From: Nitrospira sp.
GTDB lineage: Bacteria; Nitrospirota; Nitrospiria; Nitrospirales; Nitrospiraceae
DNA: 10,000 nucleotides
Assembly (NCBI GenBank): GCA_020216985.1
Contig: JAIWOH010000046.1
Location: 1 to 10,000 of the forward strand
Reading direction: 5' to 3'
Of the stretch, positions 1-6,298 are shown piece after piece (within the stretch, counting starts at the first letter, position 1; each line of letters begins with the position of its first letter). The notes beneath the pieces were generated by a model. It was given only the letters and a program-made list of their open reading frames with translations, was not told the origin of the DNA and ran no database searches. The translations under genes and the position numbers were made by a program.

Positions 1-66
1 GAAGGCGCCCATGAAGGGGATCTTGCCGGCGCCATCAGCGTCCAAATTCCGGCCTCGCCGCCATGA
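1..66 (+). CDS. Possible C-terminal tail of a truncated protein (DUF3365/Tll0287-like?)
   Basis: An open frame enters from the left edge and stops at TGA 64-66, giving about 21 residues that include EGDLAGAISVQIP. From family memory, this resembles the C-terminal strand of Tll0287-like (DUF3365) haem-sensor domains, which often end with a G-D-L-x-G-A-x-S-V-x-x-P pattern. Only the last residues are visible. A minus-strand frame over the same bases also has GC-rich third positions, so the coding strand is not certain. No domain call can be made from this fragment alone. Confidence 0.25.
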   Translation, partial: EGAHEGDLAGAISVQIPASPP

Positions 67-231
67 ACGCTCACCAATTGGTCGGCCGGTTCTTGCCCTT
101 CGCCTTCCATCATCGCTCACAGCGATGAGCTGATTCATCAACTCAGGATCTGAATGAGTGGTCTGACCTTCGCCCTTAATTCAGGAAAGCAGAAGGGCAA
201 AATGGTAAAATGCCTGTCTTCTTAGACAAAG

Positions 232-255
232 CGTGTCGTGAGGTCACACGACACG
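232..255. repeat. Perfect 9-bp inverted repeat, possible operator
   Basis: CGTGTCGTG (232-240) and CACGACACG (247-255) form a perfect 9-bp inverted repeat around a 6-nt centre. No T-tract follows, so it does not look like a terminator. The core GTGTCGT occurs again at 309-315, and a smaller palindrome CACAG-T-CTGTG lies at 301-311. All of these sit upstream of the small membrane-peptide gene at 344, so a regulator-binding site is a reasonable inference. A further short stem, TGTCT/AGACA, is at 215-228. Confidence 0.45.
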
Positions 256-343
256 ATGCCGAGTTCAAGGTTTCATTTGGCGAAAAAAGAAATGTTTTGG
301 CACAGTCTGTGTCGTCTCTGTTGACAGGGAGAAAGGTACTGTT

Positions 344-439
344 ATGGGAGAAGTCATTGCAACGTTGGCGGTGGCCGGCTATGTCGTCGCCGTGGCAATT
401 GGAATCGGGTATTTCGTCATGCTGCTTTACCGAGATTAA
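344..439 (+). CDS. 31-residue single-pass membrane peptide
   Basis: ATG 344 to TAA 437-439 encodes 31 residues: a short start MGEVIATL, a hydrophobic Ala/Val/Gly/Ile-rich stretch of about 22 residues (roughly 5-28), and a short charged end, YRD. This is the pattern of one membrane-spanning helix with little else. A purine-rich Shine-Dalgarno (AAAGG, 332-336) lies 7 nt before the ATG, which is the main support for translation. Inverted repeats at 215-315 lie upstream and a strong hairpin (451-478) follows the stop, so it looks like a complete small transcription unit. I do not recognise the family. Possibilities are an accessory subunit of a respiratory or transport complex (as CydX, KdpF and CcoQ are) or a type I toxin-like peptide. 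No function is assigned. Confidence 0.6.
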   Translation: MGEVIATLAVAGYVVAVAIGIGYFVMLLYRD

Positions 440-450
440 AGCGGTCGACC

Positions 451-478
451 GCCGGAGCTGAGGCATGGCAGCTCCGGC
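451..478. terminator. Hairpin between two convergent small genes
   Basis: GCCGGAGCTG (451-460) pairs perfectly with CAGCTCCGGC (469-478), leaving an 8-nt loop. It starts 11 nt after the stop of the + strand peptide and lies 45 nt beyond the stop of the - strand peptide, where a shared terminator would be expected. There is no clear T-tract on either side, so an intrinsic terminator is probable rather than certain. A 12-bp palindrome, GCGGTCGACCGC, adjoins it at 441-452. Confidence 0.5.
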
Positions 479-522
479 TCAACCGCCCCTTCATGTCACC
501 CGCCGTCATTGTTTTGATTGTC

Positions 523-615
523 TCAGAAACCGGCGGTCAGCACTCCGAACAGAAGCACGCCGACCAAAAACGATCCAAGAAGAACTAAGCTCGTGGTATC
601 GGCAAGTCTGTCCAT
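523..615 (-). CDS. 30-residue single-pass membrane peptide
   Basis: Reading leftwards, ATG at 615-613 runs to TGA at 525-523 and encodes 30 residues: MDRLADTTS, then a hydrophobic Leu/Val/Phe/Gly-rich helix of about 20 residues (10-30) ending in LTAGF. A textbook Shine-Dalgarno, AAGGAGGTGAG (+ strand 621-631, complement), lies 9 nt before the start, the strongest ribosome-binding site in this part of the window. An N-terminus with D2, R3 and D6, followed by a helix running to the end, suggests a tail-anchored mini-membrane protein. It is not an obvious paralogue of the 344-439 peptide. Family and function are unknown. Confidence 0.6.
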   Translation of the reverse strand: MDRLADTTSLVLLGSFLVGVLLFGVLTAGF

Positions 616-1140
616 TACCGCTCACCTCCTTCTTCCGTGGGATCGATCACAAACCGATAAGACGTTCGTTGCGGCGGAGGCGGGAAGACCGTACGACGAG
701 CGGAAACAAAAACCGCGACAGACGACGGCCGGCCGACAGTGGGCCTTTCACCAAATCCATCCTCCAGCCCGTCAATCGAAACAATCGATAACACCGAGAT
801 TGTCGGAGTCAAGAGGGGACAGAACGAGCGTCGAGGAAGCCTTGATCTCCCCGACGCCGGAATTATCTGTGTCGCCGTGATCCAGGTCGGTCGGCACGTT
901 TGTGCAATCCGGTCGGCTCACGCAAAGCGATCCGCCCAAGCGGGTGCGAAGGGCAAAACCGGGAAGCCGGGACAACGGACATCGGGAGCGACGTCGGCTT
1001 TTCCGGTAGCGATCGAGGTCGACAGGGACCATGCGGCGAGAGGGGTGTGCGCGATAGCGAACCGGCCGCCGTCACGATCATTAAAAATAACGATACGATT
1101 CTCCCGTATTGAGAACCGGCTTTAAGAAAGGAGGACGACG
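616..1140. other. 525-nt stretch with no supportable gene
   Basis: Both strands carry open frames here, but their translations are Arg/Pro/Ser-rich, lack recognisable motifs and mostly lack ribosome-binding sites. One of them (739-1125, +) runs into the Shine-Dalgarno of the heat-shock gene. The last 60 bases are AT-richer and contain two small potential hairpins: TTCTC/GAGAA (1099-1115) and CTTT/AAAG (1120-1130). The second overlaps the Shine-Dalgarno at 1127-1134. The rest is probably 5' regulatory or untranslated sequence, or decayed DNA. Confidence 0.45.
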
Positions 1141-1620
1141 ATGGCACTGATGACGAAACTAAAAGAACTGATCCCTTGGAAACGCAAACCGGTCGAGACT
1201 CACGAAGTCATCTCGCTGCGCGACGACATTAATAGACTGTTCGATCGTTTTTTGATGTCGCCGTTTGAGACAAGCTGGCCCCGCCTCGCGGGCGGCGGTT
1301 CCGAGATTGAAATGGAGGAAACCGATGAAGGGGTGATCCTGCGCGTTGATGTCCCAGGACTGGATCCGAAACACCTGGACGTCAAGGTCAGAAACGGCTC
1401 GCTTCACGTGGCCTACGAGGATGAACAAGAATGGCGTGAAAAAGATGGAGGAGGCTTCGGCCGTCGCTATGCGGCGTTTCACCGAACCGTCGGATTGCCC
1501 GACGGACTGGATGCCTCGAAAGCGGAGGCGACGTGCAAGCACGGCGTGTTGACCGTTCGTATCCCCTGGACGCCGGAAGCCAGGGATCGCGCGCGCACGA
1601 TCGTGATCTCAGTTGACTGA
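1141..1620 (+). CDS. hsp20: Small heat-shock protein (Hsp20/alpha-crystallin family)
   Basis: The 159-residue product is an ATP-independent cytoplasmic holdase that binds unfolding proteins. Residues 1-52 are a variable arm, including SLRDDINRLFDRF (25-37), typical of bacterial class A sHSPs. The alpha-crystallin domain spans about 54-145, with the conserved VPGLDP (71-76), FHRTVGLPDGLD (113-124) and the hallmark G-V-L-T-V-R-I (135-141). The C-terminal I-x-I anchor used for oligomer assembly is IVI at 154-156, almost at the very end, so the tail is unusually short. The start is set by AAAGGAGG (1127-1134), 6 nt before the ATG; an ATG at 1150 is an unlikely alternative. No CIRCE element or clear sigma-32 promoter was found upstream. 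The gene stands alone and converges on the haem gene. Confidence 0.95.
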   Translation: MALMTKLKELIPWKRKPVETHEVISLRDDINRLFDRFLMSPFETSWPRLAGGGSEIEMEETDEGVILRVDVPGLDPKHLDVKVRNGSLHVAYEDEQEWREKDGGGFGRRYAAFHRTVGLPDGLDASKAEATCKHGVLTVRIPWTPEARDRARTIVISVD

Positions 1621-1657
1621 GCGTCGACTCCATCGGGAAAACGGAGATCATAAACAA

Positions 1658-1688
1658 ACGGCCTTCGGTCTTGTGGACCGAAGGCCGT
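1658..1688. terminator. Bidirectional rho-independent terminator
   Basis: ACGGCCTTCGGTC (1658-1670) pairs perfectly with GACCGAAGGCCGT (1676-1688), giving a 13-bp stem with a 5-nt loop. It lies between the ends of two convergent genes (1620 and 1718). On the minus strand the stem is followed by the T-rich TTTGTTTATG, so termination should be stronger for the haem gene than for the heat-shock gene. Confidence 0.85.
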
Positions 1689-1717
1689 CTCTGCGATCAG
1701 ACTAGTCCCTGATGCCG

Positions 1718-2440
1718 TCAGCCGCCCAGGGTATCCAAAGTCTCCTTCAGGCTCTTGCGAATACAGGTGAAAATCGGCGTGTCCCGCAACGTATAGCGCG
1801 ACCCTTCCGTCTCCCGCAACGCCATCACCAAATCCACAAAATCCTCTGGCTTGTCGCTCTCAAACGCCACCACCCACTCCTGGTCGTCCAACCCGAACGA
1901 ATACGTTGTGTTCAACTTCACCGATGGAAACCGATGCCCCACCTCAATGTGTTCGTCCATCATCCCTTGCCGCGCCGCCTTCGTGAGCAAAAACCACTCC
2001 CGCGTCTTCACGAACGGATACACAAAAATATACCGGCTCTTCCCCGGCACCACCGTCAACCGCTTCCCCTCCTGCCCCTCGTGGCTGTGGTTGTCGATGT
2101 ACACCGACCGCTTCGTCATCGCCAAATACGAGTACGGTGTCGTCAAATATTTCCCCAGACCCGATGCCAGCAATTTGGCGCTCATGTCTTGAAACAAATC
2201 CAATTGATAACTGATCCGCCACAACATGAAGTCACAGTCCCCCCGAATCCCCACTGCCGAATACGGCACCACCAGCACCTGCCCCGTGTACTCCTCCACC
2301 GCTCGGATAAACTCCTGCTTGCCCCGAGCCCGCTCCTCCTCCGGCAACCGCCGCCACGCCGGATCCACCTTGTAAAACGCAAAATTCACATACTGTCGCC
2401 GCTGGGGTGTCGTTGATTGTGGAGCATCTTGATTAGCCAT
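1718..2440 (-). CDS. chdC: Chlorite dismutase-fold protein, probable coproheme decarboxylase
   Basis: The 240-residue protein belongs to the chlorite dismutase/HemQ superfamily. ChdC (HemQ) uses peroxide to decarboxylate iron-coproporphyrin III to haem b, the last step of the coproporphyrin-dependent pathway. Visible landmarks are Y141 in Y-P-F-V-K (the catalytic Tyr of ChdC, replaced by a non-Tyr residue in true chlorite dismutases), H164 in MDEH (proximal haem ligand) and the conserved GLDD (183-186). The distal Arg that marks chlorite dismutases is absent: anchored on GLDD the position is L176, and anchored on His164 it is N177, because one residue is missing between the landmarks. Firmicute ChdC has Gln there. 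The start is supported by AGGAG (+ strand 2446-2450, complement) about 5 nt upstream. It is a monocistronic unit with a predicted promoter at 2517-2545 and a terminator at 1658-1688. ChdC is preferred over Cld, but enzyme activity is inferred. Confidence 0.82.
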   Translation of the reverse strand: MANQDAPQSTTPQRRQYVNFAFYKVDPAWRRLPEEERARGKQEFIRAVEEYTGQVLVVPYSAVGIRGDCDFMLWRISYQLDLFQDMSAKLLASGLGKYLTTPYSYLAMTKRSVYIDNHSHEGQEGKRLTVVPGKSRYIFVYPFVKTREWFLLTKAARQGMMDEHIEVGHRFPSVKLNTTYSFGLDDQEWVVAFESDKPEDFVDLVMALRETEGSRYTLRDTPIFTCIRKSLKETLDTLGG

Positions 2441-2516
2441 GGAAACTCCTGTGCGTCACAAAAAATTTGTTGATTTATTGAGTGAACGTCGCCATCGACA
2501 TCCTGCACCGACGAGG

Positions 2517-2545
2517 TTCTTAACACTTCGTCGTTGCCTTGTCAA
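2517..2545 (-). promoter_or_regulatory. Sigma-70-type promoter for the chdC-like gene
   Basis: On the minus strand, a perfect -35 TTGACA (complement of 2540-2545) is followed after exactly 17 nt by TAAGAA (complement of 2517-2522), a 3/6 match to the -10 consensus. It would start transcription near 2510, giving a leader of about 70 nt before the ATG at 2440. Confidence 0.45.
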
Positions 2546-2611
2546 CGGGCCATGGACCATAGGATCAAGGGACGTACCGCCTGCGCTCATCTTTGATGCG
2601 CGGCAACAGAA

Positions 2612-2640
2612 TTGGACTCCTTCGCCGACGTGAGTATAAT
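2612..2640 (+). promoter_or_regulatory. Sigma-70-type promoter for thiD
   Basis: A perfect -10 TATAAT (2635-2640) is preceded after 17 nt by TTGGAC (2612-2617), a weak -35. Transcription would begin near 2647, about 50 nt before the thiD start chosen here. A long upstream start codon at 2593 or 2596 would lie ahead of this promoter, which argues for the 2698 start. Confidence 0.55.
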
Positions 2641-2697
2641 GGCGGTTCGGCATCATGGATCACAAGGCATGATCACGCAACGCTAACTGACAGGGCC

Positions 2698-3495
2698 ATG
2701 TCGCGCACGCGCAAACAAGTGTTGACGATCGCGGGATCGGACTCGGGCGGAGGAGCCGGGATTCAAGCCGACATCAAAGCCATGTCCGCCAACGGCGTCT
2801 TTGCAATGTCGGTGATTACGGCCGTGACGGCCCAAAACACCGAAGAGGTCACGGACGTCTTCGAGCTGCCGCCCGCGGTCGTCGCCGCTCAGCTCGACGC
2901 GGTCTTCGACGATTTCGACGTCGCCGCCGTCAAAACGGGCATGATCGGCTCGGCGGCGACCGTCGAGGTGATCGCCTCGATGTTGAAGCCTCAAAACGTC
3001 GCCAACCTCGTGGTCGACCCCGTAATGGTCTCAAAGAGCGGTCATGCCCTCCTCAAGTCGGAGGCCATTGACGCGCTGCGGACACATCTGTTCCCCCTGG
3101 CTCTGGTGGTGACACCCAACGTGCAGGAGGCGCAGCAACTTTCCGGGATCGAGATCACATCATTGGCGGACGCGAGGCGAGCGGCAAAGGTCATCGCGGG
3201 TTTTGGGTGCCGCTACGTCTTGATCAAAGGCGGGCACCTGTCCATCGACCGTGCCACCGATTTGTTGTACGACGGGCGGTTCTTCAACGTCTTCAAGGGA
3301 GAGGTGATCGAAACCCCGCACACGCACGGCACCGGCTGTACGTTTGCCTCGGCCATTGCCGCCCACCTGGCGCTCGGCAAGCCGATCGTCGATGCCGTTC
3401 ACGCCGCCAAGGCCTACGTGACGGAAGCCATCCGCCATGGTCTCGCCATCGGCCACGGACACGGCCCGACCGATCATTTTTATTTCCTCGACTGA
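2698..3495 (+). CDS. thiD: Hydroxymethylpyrimidine/phosphomethylpyrimidine kinase
   Basis: The 265-residue ThiD (E. coli ThiD is 266) phosphorylates HMP and then HMP-phosphate to HMP-pyrophosphate, the pyrimidine half of thiamine. Ribokinase-fold landmarks are A-G-S-D-S-G-G-G-A-G (12-21) followed by IQAD (22-25), VKTGM (78-82), VVDPVM (105-110), TPNxxEA (139-145) and the catalytic loop H-G-T-G-C-T-F (210-216) with Cys214. The frame is open back to 2593, but the extra 35 residues are not family-like and precede the predicted promoter, so ATG 2698 is used. Its Shine-Dalgarno (ACAGGG) is weak. No other thiamine gene is in the window, and no TPP riboswitch was recognised in the short leader. The next gene begins 19 nt after the stop on the same strand, so the two are probably co-transcribed. 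Confidence 0.95.
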   Translation: MSRTRKQVLTIAGSDSGGGAGIQADIKAMSANGVFAMSVITAVTAQNTEEVTDVFELPPAVVAAQLDAVFDDFDVAAVKTGMIGSAATVEVIASMLKPQNVANLVVDPVMVSKSGHALLKSEAIDALRTHLFPLALVVTPNVQEAQQLSGIEITSLADARRAAKVIAGFGCRYVLIKGGHLSIDRATDLLYDGRFFNVFKGEVIETPHTHGTGCTFASAIAAHLALGKPIVDAVHAAKAYVTEAIRHGLAIGHGHGPTDHFYFLD

Positions 3496-3514
3496 CCGAT
3501 TGAAAAGACGCCCC

Positions 3515-4810
3515 ATGGCCCGCCGCTACGATTCTTCAATCGTATTGCTCCTCGTCGGATTCGGGTGGCTCACGCTCGCTTCGTTCATCGGACTGGGGAT
3601 GTTGATCGGCTTGATCCTCGGCACACCCATGCCGCCATGGGTGCGACCGGTCCACGTCCACGCCGCGTTGGTCGGCGGCGTCTTGCAGATGGTACTCGGC
3701 GGCTTTCTTGGCATAGTCTCACCGCCGACCGCGGGTCGCCTCTCTTCGCATCAACCCCACCCCTTGACGCTGCTGGCAATGAACGGAGGCACGGCCGCGA
3801 TGCTGGTCGGATTCTGGCTGCGCCACTCCCTGGTCGTCGCCGCCGCCGGGCTCTTGGTGGCCGGTGCATCCATGCGGATCATTCAAATCCTCTGGACTCG
3901 GTCGAAACACGCTCCTTCTTCGAACCCAGGCCGGCCCTATTACACCGTTTCCTTCCTTGCCCTCCTGGGCAGTCTCGCTTGCGCCGGGGTGTTATCCCTC
4001 TCCGGCTTCGACCGGTTCCCTGGCTACGCCAGGCTTGCCCACATTCATCTCGGAGTGCTCGGTTTTGTCGTCCTGATCATCGTCGGCGCGATGCACGACC
4101 TCTTGCCTCGGACCCTGCACGTTCCCCTTGTCGGCCCCGGCCTCTCCCGTGTCGTATTGGTTGGGATGCCGCTGGGCGTGGCCGGCCTGATCGGCGGTTT
4201 CCTGAACGGCTCCGTGCCGATTGAGCTGGCAGCCGGCGGACTGTTGCTCGTCACCGGCGGACTCTACGCGCTGAACCAAATCAGGACATGGCTGGCCTCG
4301 CCCCATCGCGACCACGCCGCGTCGGACCATGTGTTGATCGGAACCTTCTTTCTCGTTCTCACGGCGATCTTGGGGCTCTTGGTCGGGATCAACAGCCTGT
4401 CCACCCCGCCGGTGATGCCCTTTGGCACCTTGCACGTCGTGGCCTACACCCACATGACGTTCATCGGATTTATCGTGAACACGGCCATGGGGTTCTTGTG
4501 CCATCAGATTCCGTTCCTGCTGGCCGCAAGCCGTGTATCGAGCAACAAAAAACGCGCCCCTTATCAGCAACGGCTGGCCGTGATCATGGACCGCTGGCGC
4601 GCCGTCCACATCGGCTCGCTCAATCTGGGGACCATGGGGCTTGCCGTCGTCGCAGCCCTCACGTGGAATGTCCCACTCAGCTCGACATCCGTCCGCGTGG
4701 CCATGTGGATGTCCACCGGCTTGCTCCTCGTGAGCTTTGTCCTCCTTCTGGTCAAACTGGCCATGGCCTGGGGAACGCATCCCGACGAATCGGCCCACGC
4801 TTCTTCCTGA
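3515..4810 (+). CDS. 12-helix membrane protein related to haem-copper oxidase subunit I / NnrS
   Basis: The 431-residue protein has about 12 hydrophobic segments (near 8-36, 46-68, 86-104, 107-125, 143-161, 175-198, 210-229, 237-254, 272-292, 305-333, 366-384, 394-418). His residues cluster where oxidase subunit I places metal ligands: H47/H49 in helix 2, H176/H178 in A-H-I-H-L-G plus H194 in helix 6, and H307/H313/H330 in helix 10. No His pair is seen in helix 7, where the oxidase CuB ligands would be. It may therefore bind haem without being an O2 reductase. NnrS-like proteins, linked to nitrosative-stress tolerance, share this general plan. ATG 3515 is chosen because upstream codons overlap thiD; the ribosome-binding site is poor, so translational coupling to thiD (19 nt away) is plausible. 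Membrane topology is clear, family placement moderate, function open. Confidence 0.7.
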   Translation: MARRYDSSIVLLLVGFGWLTLASFIGLGMLIGLILGTPMPPWVRPVHVHAALVGGVLQMVLGGFLGIVSPPTAGRLSSHQPHPLTLLAMNGGTAAMLVGFWLRHSLVVAAAGLLVAGASMRIIQILWTRSKHAPSSNPGRPYYTVSFLALLGSLACAGVLSLSGFDRFPGYARLAHIHLGVLGFVVLIIVGAMHDLLPRTLHVPLVGPGLSRVVLVGMPLGVAGLIGGFLNGSVPIELAAGGLLLVTGGLYALNQIRTWLASPHRDHAASDHVLIGTFFLVLTAILGLLVGINSLSTPPVMPFGTLHVVAYTHMTFIGFIVNTAMGFLCHQIPFLLAASRVSSNKKRAPYQQRLAVIMDRWRAVHIGSLNLGTMGLAVVAALTWNVPLSSTSVRVAMWMSTGLLLVSFVLLLVKLAMAWGTHPDESAHASS

Positions 4811-4826
4811 TCGCCACAAGCAACTC

Positions 4827-4841
4827 TGCTACAATCGCCGC
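4827..4841 (+). promoter_or_regulatory. Extended -10 promoter abutting the hydrolase start codon
   Basis: TGC followed by TACAAT (4827-4835) matches an extended -10 element with 5/6 of the hexamer. The usual start point, 6-7 nt after the -10, falls on or beside the A of ATG 4842. No Shine-Dalgarno is present in the gap (CGCCGC), so a leaderless mRNA is predicted. No good -35 is seen, as expected for extended -10 promoters. Confidence 0.55.
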
Positions 4842-5612
4842 ATGGAAGAGCGATGTTCGTTCCACGACCGGCACGGCCATGCCGTCGCCTCGCTCCTGTC
4901 CGCACCGGATGGGGGATCGGACCGCATCGCCGTGCTATGCCACGGGTTTCTCTCTTCCAAAACCAGCACGACCAACAAGATGCTCACCCGCATCCTGAAC
5001 GAGCGGGGAATCGCGACATTTCGCTTTGACTTCTTCGGACACGGCGAAAGTGAAGGTCCCTTTGAGTCGATCACGAATACCGTGGCGGTGGATCAAACGC
5101 TGGCCGCATTGAATCTCGTTCGCCGGAACGGATACAGAAAGATCGGTCTGATGGGTTCCAGCTTCGGGGGGCTGGTCGCGATTTTGACCGCCGCCCAACA
5201 AACCGACCTGGCCTGCCTCGCACTGAAATGTCCCGTCGTCGATTTCGCGGAAGAACTACGGTTGGAGTTCGGCGACGAGGAAATGGACCGCTGGAAAGCC
5301 ACCGACACGGTGCCTGATATTCTGGGCGGCCCGGACCGTGTTCCTCTACGCTATGCCTTCTATGAAGATTGCCTCCGTTCCATCGCCTATGGACCGGCAT
5401 CGGCCATTACAGCACCCACTCTCATTGTACAGGGCGATCGGGACGAGCACGTTCCCCTTCATCAAAGCCGGAAGCTTTACGAACGACTCCGCGTAAAGAA
5501 ACGTCTGGAAATGATTCCCGGCGCGGACCATCAATTCACAAAAGGCGAGGACTTCAAACGGATGCTCTCTCTCATCGCCGATTGGCTGACGGAGCATCTT
5601 ACCGCTGACTGA
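4842..5612 (+). CDS. Alpha/beta hydrolase (serine esterase/aminopeptidase-like)
   Basis: The 256-residue cytoplasmic alpha/beta-hydrolase has a complete set of landmarks: an oxyanion-hole region at CHGFLSSK (33-40), the F-R-F-D-F-F-G-H-G-E-S strand and turn (60-70), the nucleophile elbow G-S-S-F-G (105-109) with Ser107, the acid Asp201 within GDRDEHVP (198-205), and His230 in GADHQF. It resembles the short-chain esterase and acyl-peptidase-like hydrolases with an N-terminal H-G-F-x-S-S motif; the substrate cannot be told. ATG 4842 fits the family start. An upstream ATG at 4737 overlaps the preceding gene in another frame and is rejected. It begins 31 nt after the membrane-protein stop and has its own probable leaderless promoter. 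Confidence 0.9.
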   Translation: MEERCSFHDRHGHAVASLLSAPDGGSDRIAVLCHGFLSSKTSTTNKMLTRILNERGIATFRFDFFGHGESEGPFESITNTVAVDQTLAALNLVRRNGYRKIGLMGSSFGGLVAILTAAQQTDLACLALKCPVVDFAEELRLEFGDEEMDRWKATDTVPDILGGPDRVPLRYAFYEDCLRSIAYGPASAITAPTLIVQGDRDEHVPLHQSRKLYERLRVKKRLEMIPGADHQFTKGEDFKRMLSLIADWLTEHLTAD

Positions 5613-5633
5613 CCGGCCGGCGATTCATGCCGC

Positions 5634-6296
5634 TTACAGGACGACGCCCCCCACCACCCAATGGCGATCGTCCGGCACATCGAGCAACAGCCTCGTCAGA
5701 TTCATGCGGGCCAGTTGCGAGGCGACCTCATCCTCGGTGAAGGAAGCCAACAGCGAGTTGTAAAAATCCCGTCGGAGAATCTCCGGCGCACCGGGCGCAT
5801 AGCGATCGACGATGGCCTGGGCCGCCTCCGGCGATTCAGGCCTCAGAAGATCCATCACGAGCACCGGCGAGCCGGGTTTCACGAGGAAGCGGAGCTTCTG
5901 CCAAAACTGAAGAGGATTGGGCAGATGGTGCAACAAGCTGTTGGAGATGACCGCGTCGGCCCGGCGATCTGCCGGCAAGTCCTGAAATCGCAGGCAGTGG
6001 GCGGTGACACGGTCGGATAGCCCCGCGGCGGCAACGGCACGCTCGGCCAATTCGACCATTGGACGCGACGCGTCGATTCCGACCACGCGACACGCCGGAA
6101 ACGCCCGTACAAACCGGATCGGAATGTCACCGGGCCCGCACCCCAGGTCAAAGACCTGCCCCTTCGAAAAATCCGGAAAATAGTCCCGAAAACGATCAAC
6201 GAACCCTTGATTTTCGGCCGAGAAATCCGCTGCCGCATAGGCCTCTGCTTGCGCGAGGTCGTCCATCACCTCCGGTTCCAGTTGACGCTCCATCAT
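5634..6296 (-). CDS. Class I SAM-dependent methyltransferase
   Basis: The product is 220 residues from ATG 6296, or 219 from the adjacent ATG 6293. It shows motif I V-F-D-L-G-C-G-P-G (48-56), the acidic SAM-ribose residue in G-I-D-A-S (74-78), a motif II-like segment DAVISNSLLHHLPNP (114-128) and VKPGSPVLVMDLLRPES (139-155). The C-terminal half (RRDFYNSLLASFTEDEV, 175-191) matches a recurrent family of uncharacterised methyltransferases; the substrate is unknown. The frame is open up to 6389, but those 31 residues look non-conserved. A GGGGGA purine run just before 6296 favours the shorter start. It converges on the hydrolase with only a 21-nt gap and is divergent from HU. Confidence 0.88.
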   Translation of the reverse strand: MMERQLEPEVMDDLAQAEAYAAADFSAENQGFVDRFRDYFPDFSKGQVFDLGCGPGDIPIRFVRAFPACRVVGIDASRPMVELAERAVAAAGLSDRVTAHCLRFQDLPADRRADAVISNSLLHHLPNPLQFWQKLRFLVKPGSPVLVMDLLRPESPEAAQAIVDRYAPGAPEILRRDFYNSLLASFTEDEVASQLARMNLTRLLLDVPDDRHWVVGGVVL

Positions 6297-6298
6297 AG

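Noticed and set aside
648..761. A 37-codon minus-strand frame just upstream of the 30-residue peptide
   Set aside because: Its GGAGG directly touches the ATG with no spacing, and the product is a basic, low-complexity sequence with no recognisable feature.
465..1147. Several overlapping open frames of 65-128 codons on both strands between the small peptides and hsp20
   Set aside because: Translations are Arg/Pro/Ser-rich without motifs, most lack ribosome-binding sites, they overlap one another and the supported peptide genes, and one runs through the hsp20 Shine-Dalgarno.
1712..2416. A 234-codon + strand open frame opposite the chdC-like gene
   Set aside because: It is a His/Arg/Pro/Leu-rich shadow of a well-supported gene on the other strand.
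1718..2440. True chlorite dismutase
   Set aside because: The distal Arg required for chlorite decomposition is missing and the ChdC-specific Tyr is present.
2593..2697. Upstream extension of thiD to 2593
   Set aside because: The added residues are not family-like and would lie ahead of the TATAAT promoter at 2635-2640.
3992..4819. A 275-codon minus-strand open frame opposite the oxidase-like gene
   Set aside because: Long antisense frames are common in GC-rich DNA; the product is Gly/Asp/Gln-rich and unlike any family, while the opposite strand encodes a clear 12-helix protein.
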